Shown here one piece after another: positions 1 through 7,845 of a stretch of 64,000 nt of DNA. The DNA lies in NCBI GenBank assembly GCA_963837325.1, contig CAWIMV010000001.1, forward strand, positions 1,674,001-1,738,000, written 5' to 3'. The stretch is from CAVQKZ01 sp963837325 (GTDB taxonomy: Bacteria > Actinomycetota > Actinomycetes > Mycobacteriales > Jatrophihabitantaceae). The position numbers and the translations under genes were made by a program. Under the pieces are notes generated by a model. It was given only the letters and a program-made list of their open reading frames with translations. It made no database searches and was not told where the DNA came from. Every line of letters starts with the position of its first letter. Position 1 is the first letter of the stretch.

Positions 1-145
1 GGACGACCGATCGGGTCGGGCGCCGCGAGCGGTACCAGCGGCCGAGGCGGGTCGGCACGTCGCGGCGACCAGCCGTGAGCTGCTCGCGCCGGTATGCCAG
101 CTCTGCCCGCAATGAGTCGGGGTTGAGGTGATCGAACTCGTACAT
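1..145 (-). CDS. Hypothetical protein, N-terminal part only (runs off the left edge)
   Basis: An open frame starts at an ATG at 145 and has no stop before the window edge, giving 48 residues. They begin MYEFDHLNPDSLRAELAYRR and then become Arg-rich. The start is supported by an AAGGAG ribosome-binding site about 7 bases upstream on the minus strand. The first ~20 residues are acidic/polar with a RAELAYRREQL helix-like stretch, followed by a basic segment with RWYRSRRP. I do not recognise the family. It is divergent from the M23 peptidase gene. In many actinobacteria rpsB sits beside that peptidase gene, but this is not rpsB. Reality of the gene is fairly likely because of the clear RBS; its function is unknown. 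Confidence 0.6.
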   Translation of the reverse strand, partial: MYEFDHLNPDSLRAELAYRREQLTAGRRDVPTRLGRWYRSRRPTRSVV

Positions 146-250
146 GGCCTGCTCCTTGGCTCGCTTGCTCGTACCACTCAAGCTGCCCGCCTAAGTGCGG
201 CCCTGGCATCAGAAGAAGTCCCTATCTCGCTGGACGCGGCGGCTCCCTAG

Positions 251-324
251 GTCCTGTCGAGGGCTGTGGACACTGGTCCTGTCAAGGGCTGTGGACACCG
301 TCCTGTCAAGGGCTGTGGACACTG
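251..324. repeat. Three tandem copies of a 24-25 bp unit with DnaA-box-like 9-mers
   Basis: Three head-to-tail copies lie at 251-275, 276-299 and 300-324. Each starts GTCCTGTC and ends GGCTGTGGACAC; the only differences are one G/A in the middle and the last base or two. Each copy holds TGTGGACAC (265-273, 290-298, 314-322), one mismatch from TGTGGACAA, the complement of the actinobacterial DnaA box TTGTCCACA. A fourth, inverted 9-mer (TCGTCCACA, 333-341) follows. The block is non-coding, in the divergent region before the M23 peptidase gene. Iteron-like binding sites for DnaA or another regulator are possible; function is not shown. Confidence 0.8.
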
Positions 325-384
325 CGCTGCGCTCGTCCACAGGCCCCGGGCGCGCCGCACCGGCACTGCCGTTGACCGGCCACC

Positions 385-930
385 GTGGTTGTCATGTCGC
401 GTGTCGTGGTGGCCGGCTGCTGTTCGGCGTTGCTGCTAGTGGGCCCCGCTGCGCCGCTCCGGCTATCGGCCCCCACGTCCGCCGCGCCTGTTCGACCCGC
501 GGTGTCCTACGCGGCACCCTTGGCACCGCCGCTCGTGCTCACCCGGGCCTTCCAGCCACCGGCGGGGCCGTACGCCGCCGGGCATCGCGGCGTCGACCTC
601 GCCGCCGCCCCCGGCCAGGCGGTAGGGGCGGCCGGGGCGGGCCGGGTGCGTTTTGCCGGGTCGGTGGCCGTACGGGGCGTGATCGTGATCGCACACCCCG
701 ACGGCGTCAGCACCGAGTACGAACCGGTGCGCGCCGTCGTGGCGGCGGGCGAGCAGGTGACACGCGGCCAGGTGATCGGCACGGTGCGCGGCCGGCACGG
801 ATCGTGCGCGCCCAGCCACTGCCTGCACTGGGGCGCCCGCCGCGACGGCCGTTACTTCGACCCGATGACGCTGCTGGTGCGGCTGGGCCCGGTGCGCTTG
901 CTCCCCTGGCCGGCGGCCGTACCGGACTAG
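385..930 (+). CDS. Secreted M23 (LytM/DD-endopeptidase-like) metallopeptidase domain protein
   Basis: A 181-residue protein with an N-terminal hydrophobic segment (about residues 5-25, signal peptide-like) followed by a LytM/M23 fold. HRGVDL near residue 68 matches the H-x3-D zinc motif. The C-terminal motif that is normally HxH reads C-L-H-W-G (about residue 148), so one zinc ligand of the usual set is replaced by Cys, as I recall from several mycobacterial relatives. Family members cleave or bind peptidoglycan peptides outside the cell. Start GTG 385 is used; ATG 394 is equally possible and neither has a good RBS. Its stop shares the tetranucleotide CTAG with the stop of the convergent recombinase gene. 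Confidence 0.85.
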   Translation: MVVMSRVVVAGCCSALLLVGPAAPLRLSAPTSAAPVRPAVSYAAPLAPPLVLTRAFQPPAGPYAAGHRGVDLAAAPGQAVGAAGAGRVRFAGSVAVRGVIVIAHPDGVSTEYEPVRAVVAAGEQVTRGQVIGTVRGRHGSCAPSHCLHWGARRDGRYFDPMTLLVRLGPVRLLPWPAAVPD

Positions 931-1901
931 GCCCGCGGGTGGGCCTGGGCGTACGTCTTGCGCAGCCGCTCGACCGAGACGTGGGTGTAGATCTGCGTCG
1001 TCGCCAAGCTGGCGTGGCCGAGCAGCTCCTGCACGCTGCGCAGGTCAGCGCCGCCGTCGAGCAGGTGCGTGGCAGCGGTGTGCCGCAGTCCGTGCGGGCT
1101 CAGGTCAGGAGTCCCGGGCACCGCGGCAATGCGTCGATGCACGATGGTGCGCACCGCCCGCGGATCGATCCGGCCGCCGCGGGCGCCGAGCACAAGAGCC
1201 GGGCCGCTGCCCTCGCGGGCCAACTGCGGGCGGCCGACGGCCAGCCAGTGCTCAAGGGCGCGCTCCGCGGCTAGCCCGTACGGCACGGTGCGTTCCTTCG
1301 CGCCCTTCCCGAGCACCCGCAGCACCCGGCGGGTGCGGTCGACATCGTCGACGTCCAAGCCAACCAGCTCCGCGACCCGGATGCCCGTCGCATACAACAG
1401 CTCCACGACGAGACGATCGCGGCTGCTGCTGGCGGTGGGGACCTCGGCGTCGGCGTCCATGACCCGCGCAGCCTCCTCGGCCCGCAGGACCGGAGGCAGC
1501 GACCGGTGCGGTCGGGGGCTGGCCAGGAGCCGACCCGGGTCGGTCGGGATCCGGCCGGTTCGGTGCGCCCAGGCCGTGAACGTCCGCAGCGCGGCCGCCC
1601 GACGGGCGAGGGTGCTGCGGGCGGCGTCGGCGTTGCGCTGGATCGCCAGCCACCCCCGCAAGTTGGCCAGCTCGATGTCCTCGACGCGCTGGCCACCCAA
1701 CCGGACGACGTGCTCGAGCAAGCCGACGACGTCGCCGAGATAGGCACGCACGGTGTGCGGCGAGCGGTTGAGCTCCAGCCGCAAATGTCGCTCGAACGCG
1801 TCGACGCTGTCGCGCAGCGAGATCGGCAGCGCCTCGCGCATGGCGACCAAGTCGATGCGCTGCTGCCCGCCGCGCTTTGCCACCAGTTTACCGTGCGACA
1901 C
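927..1901 (-). CDS. xerC: Tyrosine recombinase XerC-like
   Basis: Site-specific tyrosine recombinase of the XerC/XerD type, which resolves chromosome dimers at dif with its partner at division. The N-terminal SAM-like domain (about 25-110, SPHTVRAYLGD) is followed by the catalytic domain. Visible catalytic residues are Arg in GIRVAEL (~175), Lys in GKGAKER (~200), HGLRH (~268), His in LLGHAS (~293) and the nucleophile Tyr in TQIYTHV (~303). Usual family length is about 300. GTG 1901 gives 324 residues; ATG 1841 gives about 304 and is nearer the family norm, and no RBS decides between them. It follows dprA by 45 bp in the same direction, the usual actinobacterial order. Confidence 0.93.
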   Translation of the reverse strand: MSHGKLVAKRGGQQRIDLVAMREALPISLRDSVDAFERHLRLELNRSPHTVRAYLGDVVGLLEHVVRLGGQRVEDIELANLRGWLAIQRNADAARSTLARRAAALRTFTAWAHRTGRIPTDPGRLLASPRPHRSLPPVLRAEEAARVMDADAEVPTASSSRDRLVVELLYATGIRVAELVGLDVDDVDRTRRVLRVLGKGAKERTVPYGLAAERALEHWLAVGRPQLAREGSGPALVLGARGGRIDPRAVRTIVHRRIAAVPGTPDLSPHGLRHTAATHLLDGGADLRSVQELLGHASLATTQIYTHVSVERLRKTYAQAHPRA

Positions 1902-1946
1902 GCGCGGACGCGGGTCAAGCCGCCACGCACGCGCGGGACCATCCGA

Positions 1947-3182
1947 TTACCGCGCGGCGCGCTGTCGCGGTGCCCGCAGCCGCGCGGCGATGCGGTACCC
2001 GGCATCAGTCGCGTCGAGCAAACCGGCCAGGTCGAGGAGGGGCAGCGACCTGATCACCTCGAGAGCGCTCACCCCGCAGCGCTGCGCGATCTCGTCCGGC
2101 CGGGCTGGGCGCCGGGCCGGCAGTCCTTCGAAGACCCGGCGAGCGACCGGGTCCAACGCGTCGAGCTCGACCCGGACGTCGCCGCCGGCCGTTTCGTCGC
2201 GAGTGCCGACGGCGATGCCCTCGCCCATCGCTCCCACGACCGCGAGTACGTCGTCGACGCAGGTGACCAGCTGGGCCGGTTCGCGTTCGCGCCGCAGCAG
2301 ATCGTGACAGCCCGCGGACATCGGGGAAGTCACCGGACCCGGCACAGCCATGAGGGGACGGCCGAGCGTGGTGCAGTGGTTGGCCGTGTTCGCCGCGCCC
2401 GAGCGCCGCGACGCCTCGACGACGACCGTGCCCGTCGACAGGGCCGCGATCAATCGGTTCCGGGTCAGGAAGCGGTGGCGCTGCGGCGCCGCCCCCGGTG
2501 GGCTCTCCGAAACGATCAGGCCCGATTCGGCGGCCCGCGCGTACACGGTCGCATTGCCGGGCGGGTAGGGACGGTCGAGGCCGCCGGCCGAGATGACGAC
2601 GGTCTGACCGCCCGCCGCGAGAGCACCACGGTGGGCCGCGGCATCGATTCCGTACGCCCCGCCGGAGACAACAACGACTCCGCGGGCGGCCAGGCCGTAG
2701 GCGAGGTCGACGGTGACGTGTTCGCCGTAGGCGGTCGCGGCGCGGGCGCCGACGATGCCAACCGAACGCACGCCGAGCGATGCGAGCTCCCCCGAGCCCT
2801 TCACCCACAACGCGATGGGCGGCATCGGTTCGCCGGACTCACTCAGCTTGCGCTGCCCGGCATTGAACAGCGCGGCGCGCGCTGAACCGGTGCGTTCGAG
2901 CGCGGCCATGGCGAAGTGCGGCCATTCGTCGGACTCGGGCACGACCAGGCGGATGCCATGGCGCTGTGCCGTCTCGAGGTCGGCATGGGGGTCGGCGTGC
3001 TCGCGACGCGCCGCGACCGCCGCAGCCAGGCCTTCGTTCCCCCGCCCGGTACTGATCAATCGGGCGGTGGCCACCGGGCCGATGCGGCGGACCTCGTCCC
3101 AGACGGGGATGCACGCGGGCTCGGCGACCCGGCTCAGATAGGCGCGGGCCAGCAGGATGTCGTCGTCGACTACGCCGCCCAT
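1947..3182 (-). CDS. dprA: DNA-processing protein DprA
   Basis: DprA/Smf protein, 411 residues. In transformable bacteria DprA protects incoming single-stranded DNA and loads RecA; in actinobacteria its role is less clear. The Rossmann-like core is evident: GIVGARAAT (~140), VVSGGAYGIDAAAH, SAGGLDRPYP, SESPPG and RNRLIAALS, all hallmark DprA motifs. A C-terminal winged-helix-like segment (about 340-400, RPDEIAQRCG) follows. The start overlaps the 3' end of comM by 13 bp, indicating translational coupling in the comM-dprA pair. Confidence 0.95.
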   Translation of the reverse strand: MGGVVDDDILLARAYLSRVAEPACIPVWDEVRRIGPVATARLISTGRGNEGLAAAVAARREHADPHADLETAQRHGIRLVVPESDEWPHFAMAALERTGSARAALFNAGQRKLSESGEPMPPIALWVKGSGELASLGVRSVGIVGARAATAYGEHVTVDLAYGLAARGVVVVSGGAYGIDAAAHRGALAAGGQTVVISAGGLDRPYPPGNATVYARAAESGLIVSESPPGAAPQRHRFLTRNRLIAALSTGTVVVEASRRSGAANTANHCTTLGRPLMAVPGPVTSPMSAGCHDLLRREREPAQLVTCVDDVLAVVGAMGEGIAVGTRDETAGGDVRVELDALDPVARRVFEGLPARRPARPDEIAQRCGVSALEVIRSLPLLDLAGLLDATDAGYRIAARLRAPRQRAAR

Positions 3183-4702
3183 GCGCCGGCGCTCCCGGTC
3201 CGGAAGTAGAGCGCCTCGGCGACGTCACCGGTTTCGGGGCGGACCCGACCGGCCAGGTCGGCGACCGTCCAGGCCAGGCGCAGCACGCGGTCCAGGCCGC
3301 GCGCGCTGATCTCGCCCCGCTGCAGGTACGTCTCGGCCGGCTGCAGGGCCAGGCGGGACAGTGCCCACGGGGCGGTCCGCAGCGCGGAACCGGGCACGGC
3401 CGCGTTGACCCGCCACGGTGTGTCGCGCCACCTCTCGGCGGCCGCCCCGCGCGCCGCCGCTACCCGCGCAGCCACCGTTCGGCTGGTCTCGCGGCCGATC
3501 TGGTCGTCGAAGAGGTCGGCGTGCGGGACCGGGTCGACGTGGACCCGAACGTCGATGCGGTCGAGCAGCGGACCGGACAGTCGCTGCTGGTATCTGCGGC
3601 GAGCCTGCGGCGGGCAGATGCACTCGCGCCCCCGACTGCCGCAGGGGCACGGATTGGCGGCCAGGACCAACTGGAATCTGGCCGGATAGCTCACCGCCCC
3701 GCCGCCGCGGTGCAACACCACCGAGCCGCTCTCGAGCGGCTGACGCAGTGCCTCGAGCGCCCGTGGTGAGAACTCGGGCGCCTCGTCGAGAAACAGGACG
3801 CCGTGGTGCGCGAGGCTGATGGCGCCCGGCCGGGCCAAGTGAGTGCCGCCGCCGACGAGCGAGGCAACGGATGCAGTGTGATGCGGCGCTTGCAACGGGG
3901 CGCGGCGGACCAGCCGGGCCCGTTTGGCCAAGTGACCGGCAACCGAATGCACGGCGGTGACTTCGAGTGCAGCGGCGTCGTCCAAGGCCGGGAGCAGGCC
4001 CGGCAGCCGTTCGGCCAGCATCGTCTTGCCCGCCCCGGGCGCCCCGACCAGATAGAGATGGTGTCCTCCGGCGGCGGCCACTTCGAGTGCCCGCTTCGCG
4101 GGGCCCTGCCCGGCGACATCGGCTAGGTCGGCGCCACCGGAGGCTGGGTCCGGGTCATCGTCGGGAACGGCGCGTGCGGGGGCGGCGCCTTCGCCGCGCA
4201 GCCACTCGATCACCTCACGCAGGTCATGGGCCGCTCGCACATCGATCCCCCGCACCAGCGCCGCCTCCGCTGCGTTGGCAGGTGCGACGACAACGCGGGC
4301 CACTCCCGCTCGCTGCGCGGTCAAGACCGACGGCAGCACGCCGTGCACCGGGCGCAGCCGGCCGTCGAGCCCGAGCTCGGCGATCCAGACCGCGTCGGCG
4401 ATCGCCTCGACGCGCAGTTCCTCTGCGGCGGCCAACACCGCCAGCGCTACGGCGAGGTCGAACCGGGAGCCGACCTTGCGCACGTCAGCGGGAAACAGCG
4501 CCACTGTGATCTTGCGATTCGGCCAGTCGAGCCCGGCGTTCAGGACCGCGGCCCGGATTCGGTCGCGGGATTCGACGACAGAGGTGTCGGCCAGTCCGGT
4601 GAACGACATGCCCGGCAACCCAGCCGAGATGTCGGATTCAATCTCGACGAGCTGGCCGCTGACTCCGGTCAGGGCCACCCCGAGCGTGCGCGCGAGCACC
4701 AT
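3170..4702 (-). CDS. comM: ComM/YifB-family Mg-chelatase-like AAA+ ATPase
   Basis: A 510-residue AAA+ protein of the YifB/ComM family. ComM promotes branch migration during natural transformation in Vibrio. The N-terminal Lon-substrate-like domain (GLPGMSFTGLAD, ~25-40) precedes an AAA+ core with Walker A GAPGAGKT (~224) and Walker B LFLDEAP (~305). A conserved Cys cluster (NPCPCGSRGRECICPP) and the C-terminal Mg-chelatase helical domain follow. The start ATG at 4702 directly abuts the yraN stop (4703-4705), so the two are read from one mRNA, and it overlaps dprA at its other end. Confidence 0.95.
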   Translation of the reverse strand: MVLARTLGVALTGVSGQLVEIESDISAGLPGMSFTGLADTSVVESRDRIRAAVLNAGLDWPNRKITVALFPADVRKVGSRFDLAVALAVLAAAEELRVEAIADAVWIAELGLDGRLRPVHGVLPSVLTAQRAGVARVVVAPANAAEAALVRGIDVRAAHDLREVIEWLRGEGAAPARAVPDDDPDPASGGADLADVAGQGPAKRALEVAAAGGHHLYLVGAPGAGKTMLAERLPGLLPALDDAAALEVTAVHSVAGHLAKRARLVRRAPLQAPHHTASVASLVGGGTHLARPGAISLAHHGVLFLDEAPEFSPRALEALRQPLESGSVVLHRGGGAVSYPARFQLVLAANPCPCGSRGRECICPPQARRRYQQRLSGPLLDRIDVRVHVDPVPHADLFDDQIGRETSRTVAARVAAARGAAAERWRDTPWRVNAAVPGSALRTAPWALSRLALQPAETYLQRGEISARGLDRVLRLAWTVADLAGRVRPETGDVAEALYFRTGSAGAWAA

Positions 4703-5086
4703 TTACAGCACTGCTTTCAGGTGGCGCACGGTCGGACCGCCCGGCGCGTTGCGCAGGACCGACACCACGTCGAACCGCAATTGCGACCAGTAGGGCACGT
4801 CGCGATGCTCGGCCAACCAGCGCAGCGCCAGCTTGCGGAGGCGATTCGCCTTGGCCGGGTCCACTGCCTCGGCCGGATCGCCGAACGCGGTCGAGGAGCG
4901 GGTTTTCACCTCGACGAAGATGAGCACCTGCCCGTCGCGCGCGACGATATCGAGCTCGCCGTCGGAGCAGCGCCAGTTTCGTTCGACGATGCTCAGGCCG
5001 GCGTCGCTCAGATACGTCGCCGCCAGCTCCTCGCCGAAGCGACCGACTGCGTCCTTGACTCGCATGGCGCCAGCGTGTCGCACCAA
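4703..5086 (-). CDS. yraN: YraN/UPF0102 family endonuclease-like protein
   Basis: A 127-residue UPF0102 protein with the restriction-endonuclease-like fold. The signature GELDIVARDG and FVEVKTRS (Asp...Glu-x-Lys) is present at about residues 43-65. The family is conserved and widespread; its cellular role is not settled. GTG 5086 gives MVRHAGAMRVKD; the internal ATG at residue 8 (5065) is a good alternative because homologues begin close to the KDAVGRFGEELAA segment. It is the first gene of the tight yraN-comM-dprA group. An 78-bp gap from DUF2469 holds the direct repeat at 5114-5145. Confidence 0.92.
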   Translation of the reverse strand: MVRHAGAMRVKDAVGRFGEELAATYLSDAGLSIVERNWRCSDGELDIVARDGQVLIFVEVKTRSSTAFGDPAEAVDPAKANRLRKLALRWLAEHRDVPYWSQLRFDVVSVLRNAPGGPTVRHLKAVL

Positions 5087-5113
5087 CCCGACGCACCGCG
5101 GCGCGATCCAGCG

Positions 5114-5145
5114 CCCTGTGGACGACCGTGGTCCCTGTGGACGAC
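5114..5145. repeat. Direct repeat of a 13-mer in the yraN upstream gap
   Basis: CCCTGTGGACGAC occurs at 5114-5126 and again at 5133-5145, 6 bp apart, in the short gap between DUF2469 and yraN. Each copy contains TGTGGACGA, the same 9-mer as the inverted element at 333-341 and close to the three TGTGGACAC elements at 251-324. It lies where the yraN promoter would be, so it may be a regulator site; this is inference. Confidence 0.55.
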
Positions 5146-5164
5146 GGACTTGACAAGGGAAGGT

Positions 5165-5494
5165 TCAGCCGCCGAAGTCGGCCTTGCCGCCGCCGGGCAA
5201 CTCGAGGTCGGGCTTGTCGAGCTCCTCGATGTTGACGTCCTTGAACGTCACGACGCGGACCGTCTTCACGAACCGGGCCGGCCGGTACATGTCCCAGACC
5301 CAGGCGTCGCGCATCGTCAGCTCGAAATAGACCTCGCCGTCGGCATTGCGCGGCTGCAGGTCGACGTCGTTGGTCAGGTAGAAGCGCCGCTCGGTCTCGA
5401 CCACGTAGCTGAACTGCGCGGCGATGTCCTTGTACTCGCGATAGAGCTGTAGCTCCATCTCGGTCTCGTAGTTCTCGAGATCCTCAGTACTCAC
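5165..5494 (-). CDS. DUF2469 conserved actinobacterial protein
   Basis: A 109-residue acidic protein of the DUF2469 family, found almost only in Actinobacteria and regularly placed between rnhB and yraN. Recognisable by MSTEDLENYETEMELQLYRE at the start, YVVETERRFYL, and WDMYRPARFV in the second half. No signal peptide or membrane segment. Its start overlaps the rnhB stop by 4 bp (ATGA), so it is co-translated with rnhB. Molecular function is unknown. Confidence 0.95.
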   Translation of the reverse strand: MSTEDLENYETEMELQLYREYKDIAAQFSYVVETERRFYLTNDVDLQPRNADGEVYFELTMRDAWVWDMYRPARFVKTVRVVTFKDVNIEELDKPDLELPGGGKADFGG

Positions 5495-6276
5495 GCCATC
5501 TCCATGCTCAGCAAGGCACGCTCGTCTTCATCGGCCAATTCCGGGCCCAGGTCATTGTCGCTCACCGGGAACTCGCCACGCATCGCGCGACGGACGTTGA
5601 CGTATCGGCGCCGGTGCTCAGGGCACGGCCCGAACTCGGCCAGCGCCGCCGCGTGGCCGGGAGTGACGTAACCCTTGTGCTGGGCGAACTCGTAACTCGG
5701 CCAGAGCTCGTGCAGTTCGGTCATGATCGCGTCCCGCGTGACTTTGGCCAGGATGGAGGCCGCGGCGATGCAGGCGACGGTCGCGTCGCCCTTCCAGACC
5801 GCGGTCGCCGGCACGCCGACGCCCGGCACCGGAAAGCCGTCGGTGAGGGCATAGCGGGCCTCCGGCCGCAGCGTGCCGAGGGCGCGACGCATTCCGGCGA
5901 GGTTGGCCACGTGCAGGCCGTACGCGTCGATCTCGCTGGCCGGGACGGACACGATCGAGTACGCGACCGCCCGCCGCACGATCTCGTCGTAGAGACGCTC
6001 ACGGACCGCAGCGGTGAGCAGCTTCGAGTCGTCGAGGTCCTCGATGCGCCCGCGCCGGCCGGGCGGCAGGATGCAGGCCGCCACGACGAGTGGGCCCGCA
6101 CAGGCCCCGCGGCCGGCTTCGTCGGCGCCGGCGACGAGGTCGAAACCGGCCCGCGCGAGCGCGGCCTCGTACGCGCTCAGACCGGCCTCCCGCCGCACGA
6201 CGAGGCGGGGCGGACGAAGCTCGGCCGGGCCACGCAAGGATCGATTCGCCATGACGTCGCCGACGTTACCCGCCAC
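5491..6276 (-). CDS. rnhB: Ribonuclease HII
   Basis: RNase HII removes ribonucleotides and RNA primers from DNA/RNA hybrids using two metal ions. The catalytic DEAGRG motif is at about residue 52, with Asp in YALTDGFPVPGV and in KVTRDAIM completing the DEDD set. HKGYVTPGHAAAL is also typical. GTG 6276 gives 261 residues; ATG 6252 (MANRSLRG) is an alternative and neither has a clear RBS. A cytoplasmic repair enzyme in the conserved lepB-rnhB-DUF2469 order. Confidence 0.95.
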   Translation of the reverse strand: MAGNVGDVMANRSLRGPAELRPPRLVVRREAGLSAYEAALARAGFDLVAGADEAGRGACAGPLVVAACILPPGRRGRIEDLDDSKLLTAAVRERLYDEIVRRAVAYSIVSVPASEIDAYGLHVANLAGMRRALGTLRPEARYALTDGFPVPGVGVPATAVWKGDATVACIAAASILAKVTRDAIMTELHELWPSYEFAQHKGYVTPGHAAALAEFGPCPEHRRRYVNVRRAMRGEFPVSDNDLGPELADEDERALLSMEMA

Positions 6277-6306
6277 CAGGGGCAGCCGGGCATGACACCA
6301 GCGCGT

Positions 6307-7467
6307 TCACCGGCGCCGCCGCCGGCGGCGGATCAGGCAGATGGGCACGACCACGGCTGAGCTCGCCGCGACAGGCAGCTCGCCACCGACGGCCAGGGCC
6401 GCGTTCTTGAACGTCGAGGGGGTGCCGAGCGTGCGCCACCGCGACGGCGGCCAGGCGATCACGACGGCTTTGCCGATGACCTCCTTGATCGGCACGGTGC
6501 TCGCCCGGGCGTCGCACCCGGCCCCGTCCGGGCCTTGGCTGCCGCCCGAGCCGCAGTGGAAGCGCGAGTCGGCGGAGTCGTTGCGGTGATCGCCCATCAC
6601 CCAGAGCCGGCCCTTGGGCACCGTGACCGGCCCGAAGGCGGCGTGCGAGTCGCTGCCGGTGTCGTAGACGTAGGGCTCCTTGAGGGTGCGAAACGGCCCG
6701 CCCGCCCCATGGGTGCTGACCCGCACGTGGCCGGCAGCATCGCCTTCGATCGTCTGGCCGCCGATCGCGATGACCCGCTTGACCAGCACCAGGCCGTCGG
6801 GCGGCACGAATCCGACGAGCTGGCCGAACCCTCGGACGACGCGAAGCACCGGGTTGCTGGGCGGCACGGACGGCGGTTCGTCGTCCCAGCCCGGCGGTGC
6901 GTGAAAGACCGCGATATCGCCCGGATGCGGGTCCCGGAGGTCATAGATCGGCTTGTTGACCAGGATTCGGTCACCTTTGCAGCCCGTGCACCCGTGCAGC
7001 GTCTTCTCCATCGACTCCGACGGGATGTAGAAGGGCTGTACGACGAACGTCTTCACCAGCACAGCGATGAGGATCGCCACGCCGACCAACAGCGGGAGCT
7101 CCCACCACGGGGCCTTGCGCTTGGTCTTGGTGGCGCGGCGACCTCCGGTGCCGCCCCCCTGGGCCGCGCGAGGCGCGGCGCCGGCAGCCGCGGCGTCGGC
7201 CGGCGGTGGGCCGGCGGGCGGCGGGCCGGCGGGCGGTGCGCCGGCGGGCGGTGCGCCGGCGGGCGGTGCGCCGGCGGGCTGGTTGCCGGCAGCAGGAGGC
7301 CCGCTCACGGCGGTCACGCCTTCATCCGCAGCCGGCGCCGGCTCGACCGGATGCTGCACCGGGATCACCGCGGTGGGTTCGTCGGTCCGACTCGCGGCCT
7401 CGCCGTCACTCGCCGAATCGGCAGGCTGGTAGCGGGCTGGGTCGGCCTTCTCGCTGTCGTAAGTCAT
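6307..7467 (-). CDS. lepB: Signal peptidase I with long Pro/Ala/Gly-rich N-terminus
   Basis: S26A signal peptidase I, 386 residues. An unusual ~125-residue cytoplasmic N-terminus is acidic, then Pro/Ala/Gly-rich with about six PPAG-type pentapeptide units (coded at roughly 7195-7275). A membrane segment (WELPLLVGVAILIAVLV) follows. The catalytic Ser is in PSESME (~151) and the general-base Lys in LVKRVIAIGG (~228); GDHRNDSADSR is the late conserved box. A second hydrophobic stretch and an Arg-rich tail end the protein. It cleaves Sec/Tat signal peptides at the outer face of the membrane. It lies between rplS and rnhB, the common actinobacterial order. Confidence 0.95.
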   Translation of the reverse strand: MTYDSEKADPARYQPADSASDGEAASRTDEPTAVIPVQHPVEPAPAADEGVTAVSGPPAAGNQPAGAPPAGAPPAGAPPAGPPPAGPPPADAAAAGAAPRAAQGGGTGGRRATKTKRKAPWWELPLLVGVAILIAVLVKTFVVQPFYIPSESMEKTLHGCTGCKGDRILVNKPIYDLRDPHPGDIAVFHAPPGWDDEPPSVPPSNPVLRVVRGFGQLVGFVPPDGLVLVKRVIAIGGQTIEGDAAGHVRVSTHGAGGPFRTLKEPYVYDTGSDSHAAFGPVTVPKGRLWVMGDHRNDSADSRFHCGSGGSQGPDGAGCDARASTVPIKEVIGKAVVIAWPPSRWRTLGTPSTFKNAALAVGGELPVAASSAVVVPICLIRRRRRRR

Positions 7468-7488
7468 GCGCTCCGGTCCGCGCCGCGA

Positions 7489-7845
7489 TCAGCGCGCGAC
7501 GGTCTCGCGCTTCTCCTTGATCTTGGCCTTCTTGCCGCGCAGATCCCGGAGGTAGTAGAGCTTGGCGCGCCGCACGTCACCGCGGGTGACGACCTCGATC
7601 TTCTCGATGATCGGCGTGTGCACCGGGAAGGTGCGCTCGACGCCGACGCCGAAACTGATCTTGCGGACGGTGAACGTCTCGCGAACGCCGCCGCCTTGCC
7701 GGCGGATCACCGCGCCCTGGAAGACCTGGACGCGGGACCGGGTGCCTTCGACGACGCGCACGTGCACCTTGAGGGTGTCGCCAGGGCGGAAATCGGGCAC
7801 ATCGGAGCGCAGCGACTCGGTGTCCAGGGTGTCGAGGGTGTTCAT
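7489..7845 (-). CDS. rplS: Ribosomal protein L19
   Basis: Large-subunit ribosomal protein bL19, located at the 30S/50S interface. Typical motifs are FRPGDTLKVHVRVVEG, RSRVQVFQGAVI, FTVRKISFGVGVERTFP and RRAKLYYLRDLRGK. ATG 7845 gives 118 residues, matching the family (about 115). The reading frame is open further upstream to 7896, but that leader is His/Asp-rich and not part of L19. Lies between trmD and lepB. Confidence 0.97.
   Translation of the reverse strand: MNTLDTLDTESLRSDVPDFRPGDTLKVHVRVVEGTRSRVQVFQGAVIRRQGGGVRETFTVRKISFGVGVERTFPVHTPIIEKIEVVTRGDVRRAKLYYLRDLRGKKAKIKEKRETVAR

Noticed and set aside
195..1274. Long plus-strand open frame of ~359 codons across the M23 and xerC genes
   Set aside because: Arg/Pro/Gly-rich shadow typical of GC-rich DNA; the M23 and XerC frames on the same bases have clear family motifs.
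4226..5452. ~408-codon plus-strand frame opposite comM, yraN and DUF2469
   Set aside because: No recognisable domain; fully covered by three well-supported minus-strand genes.
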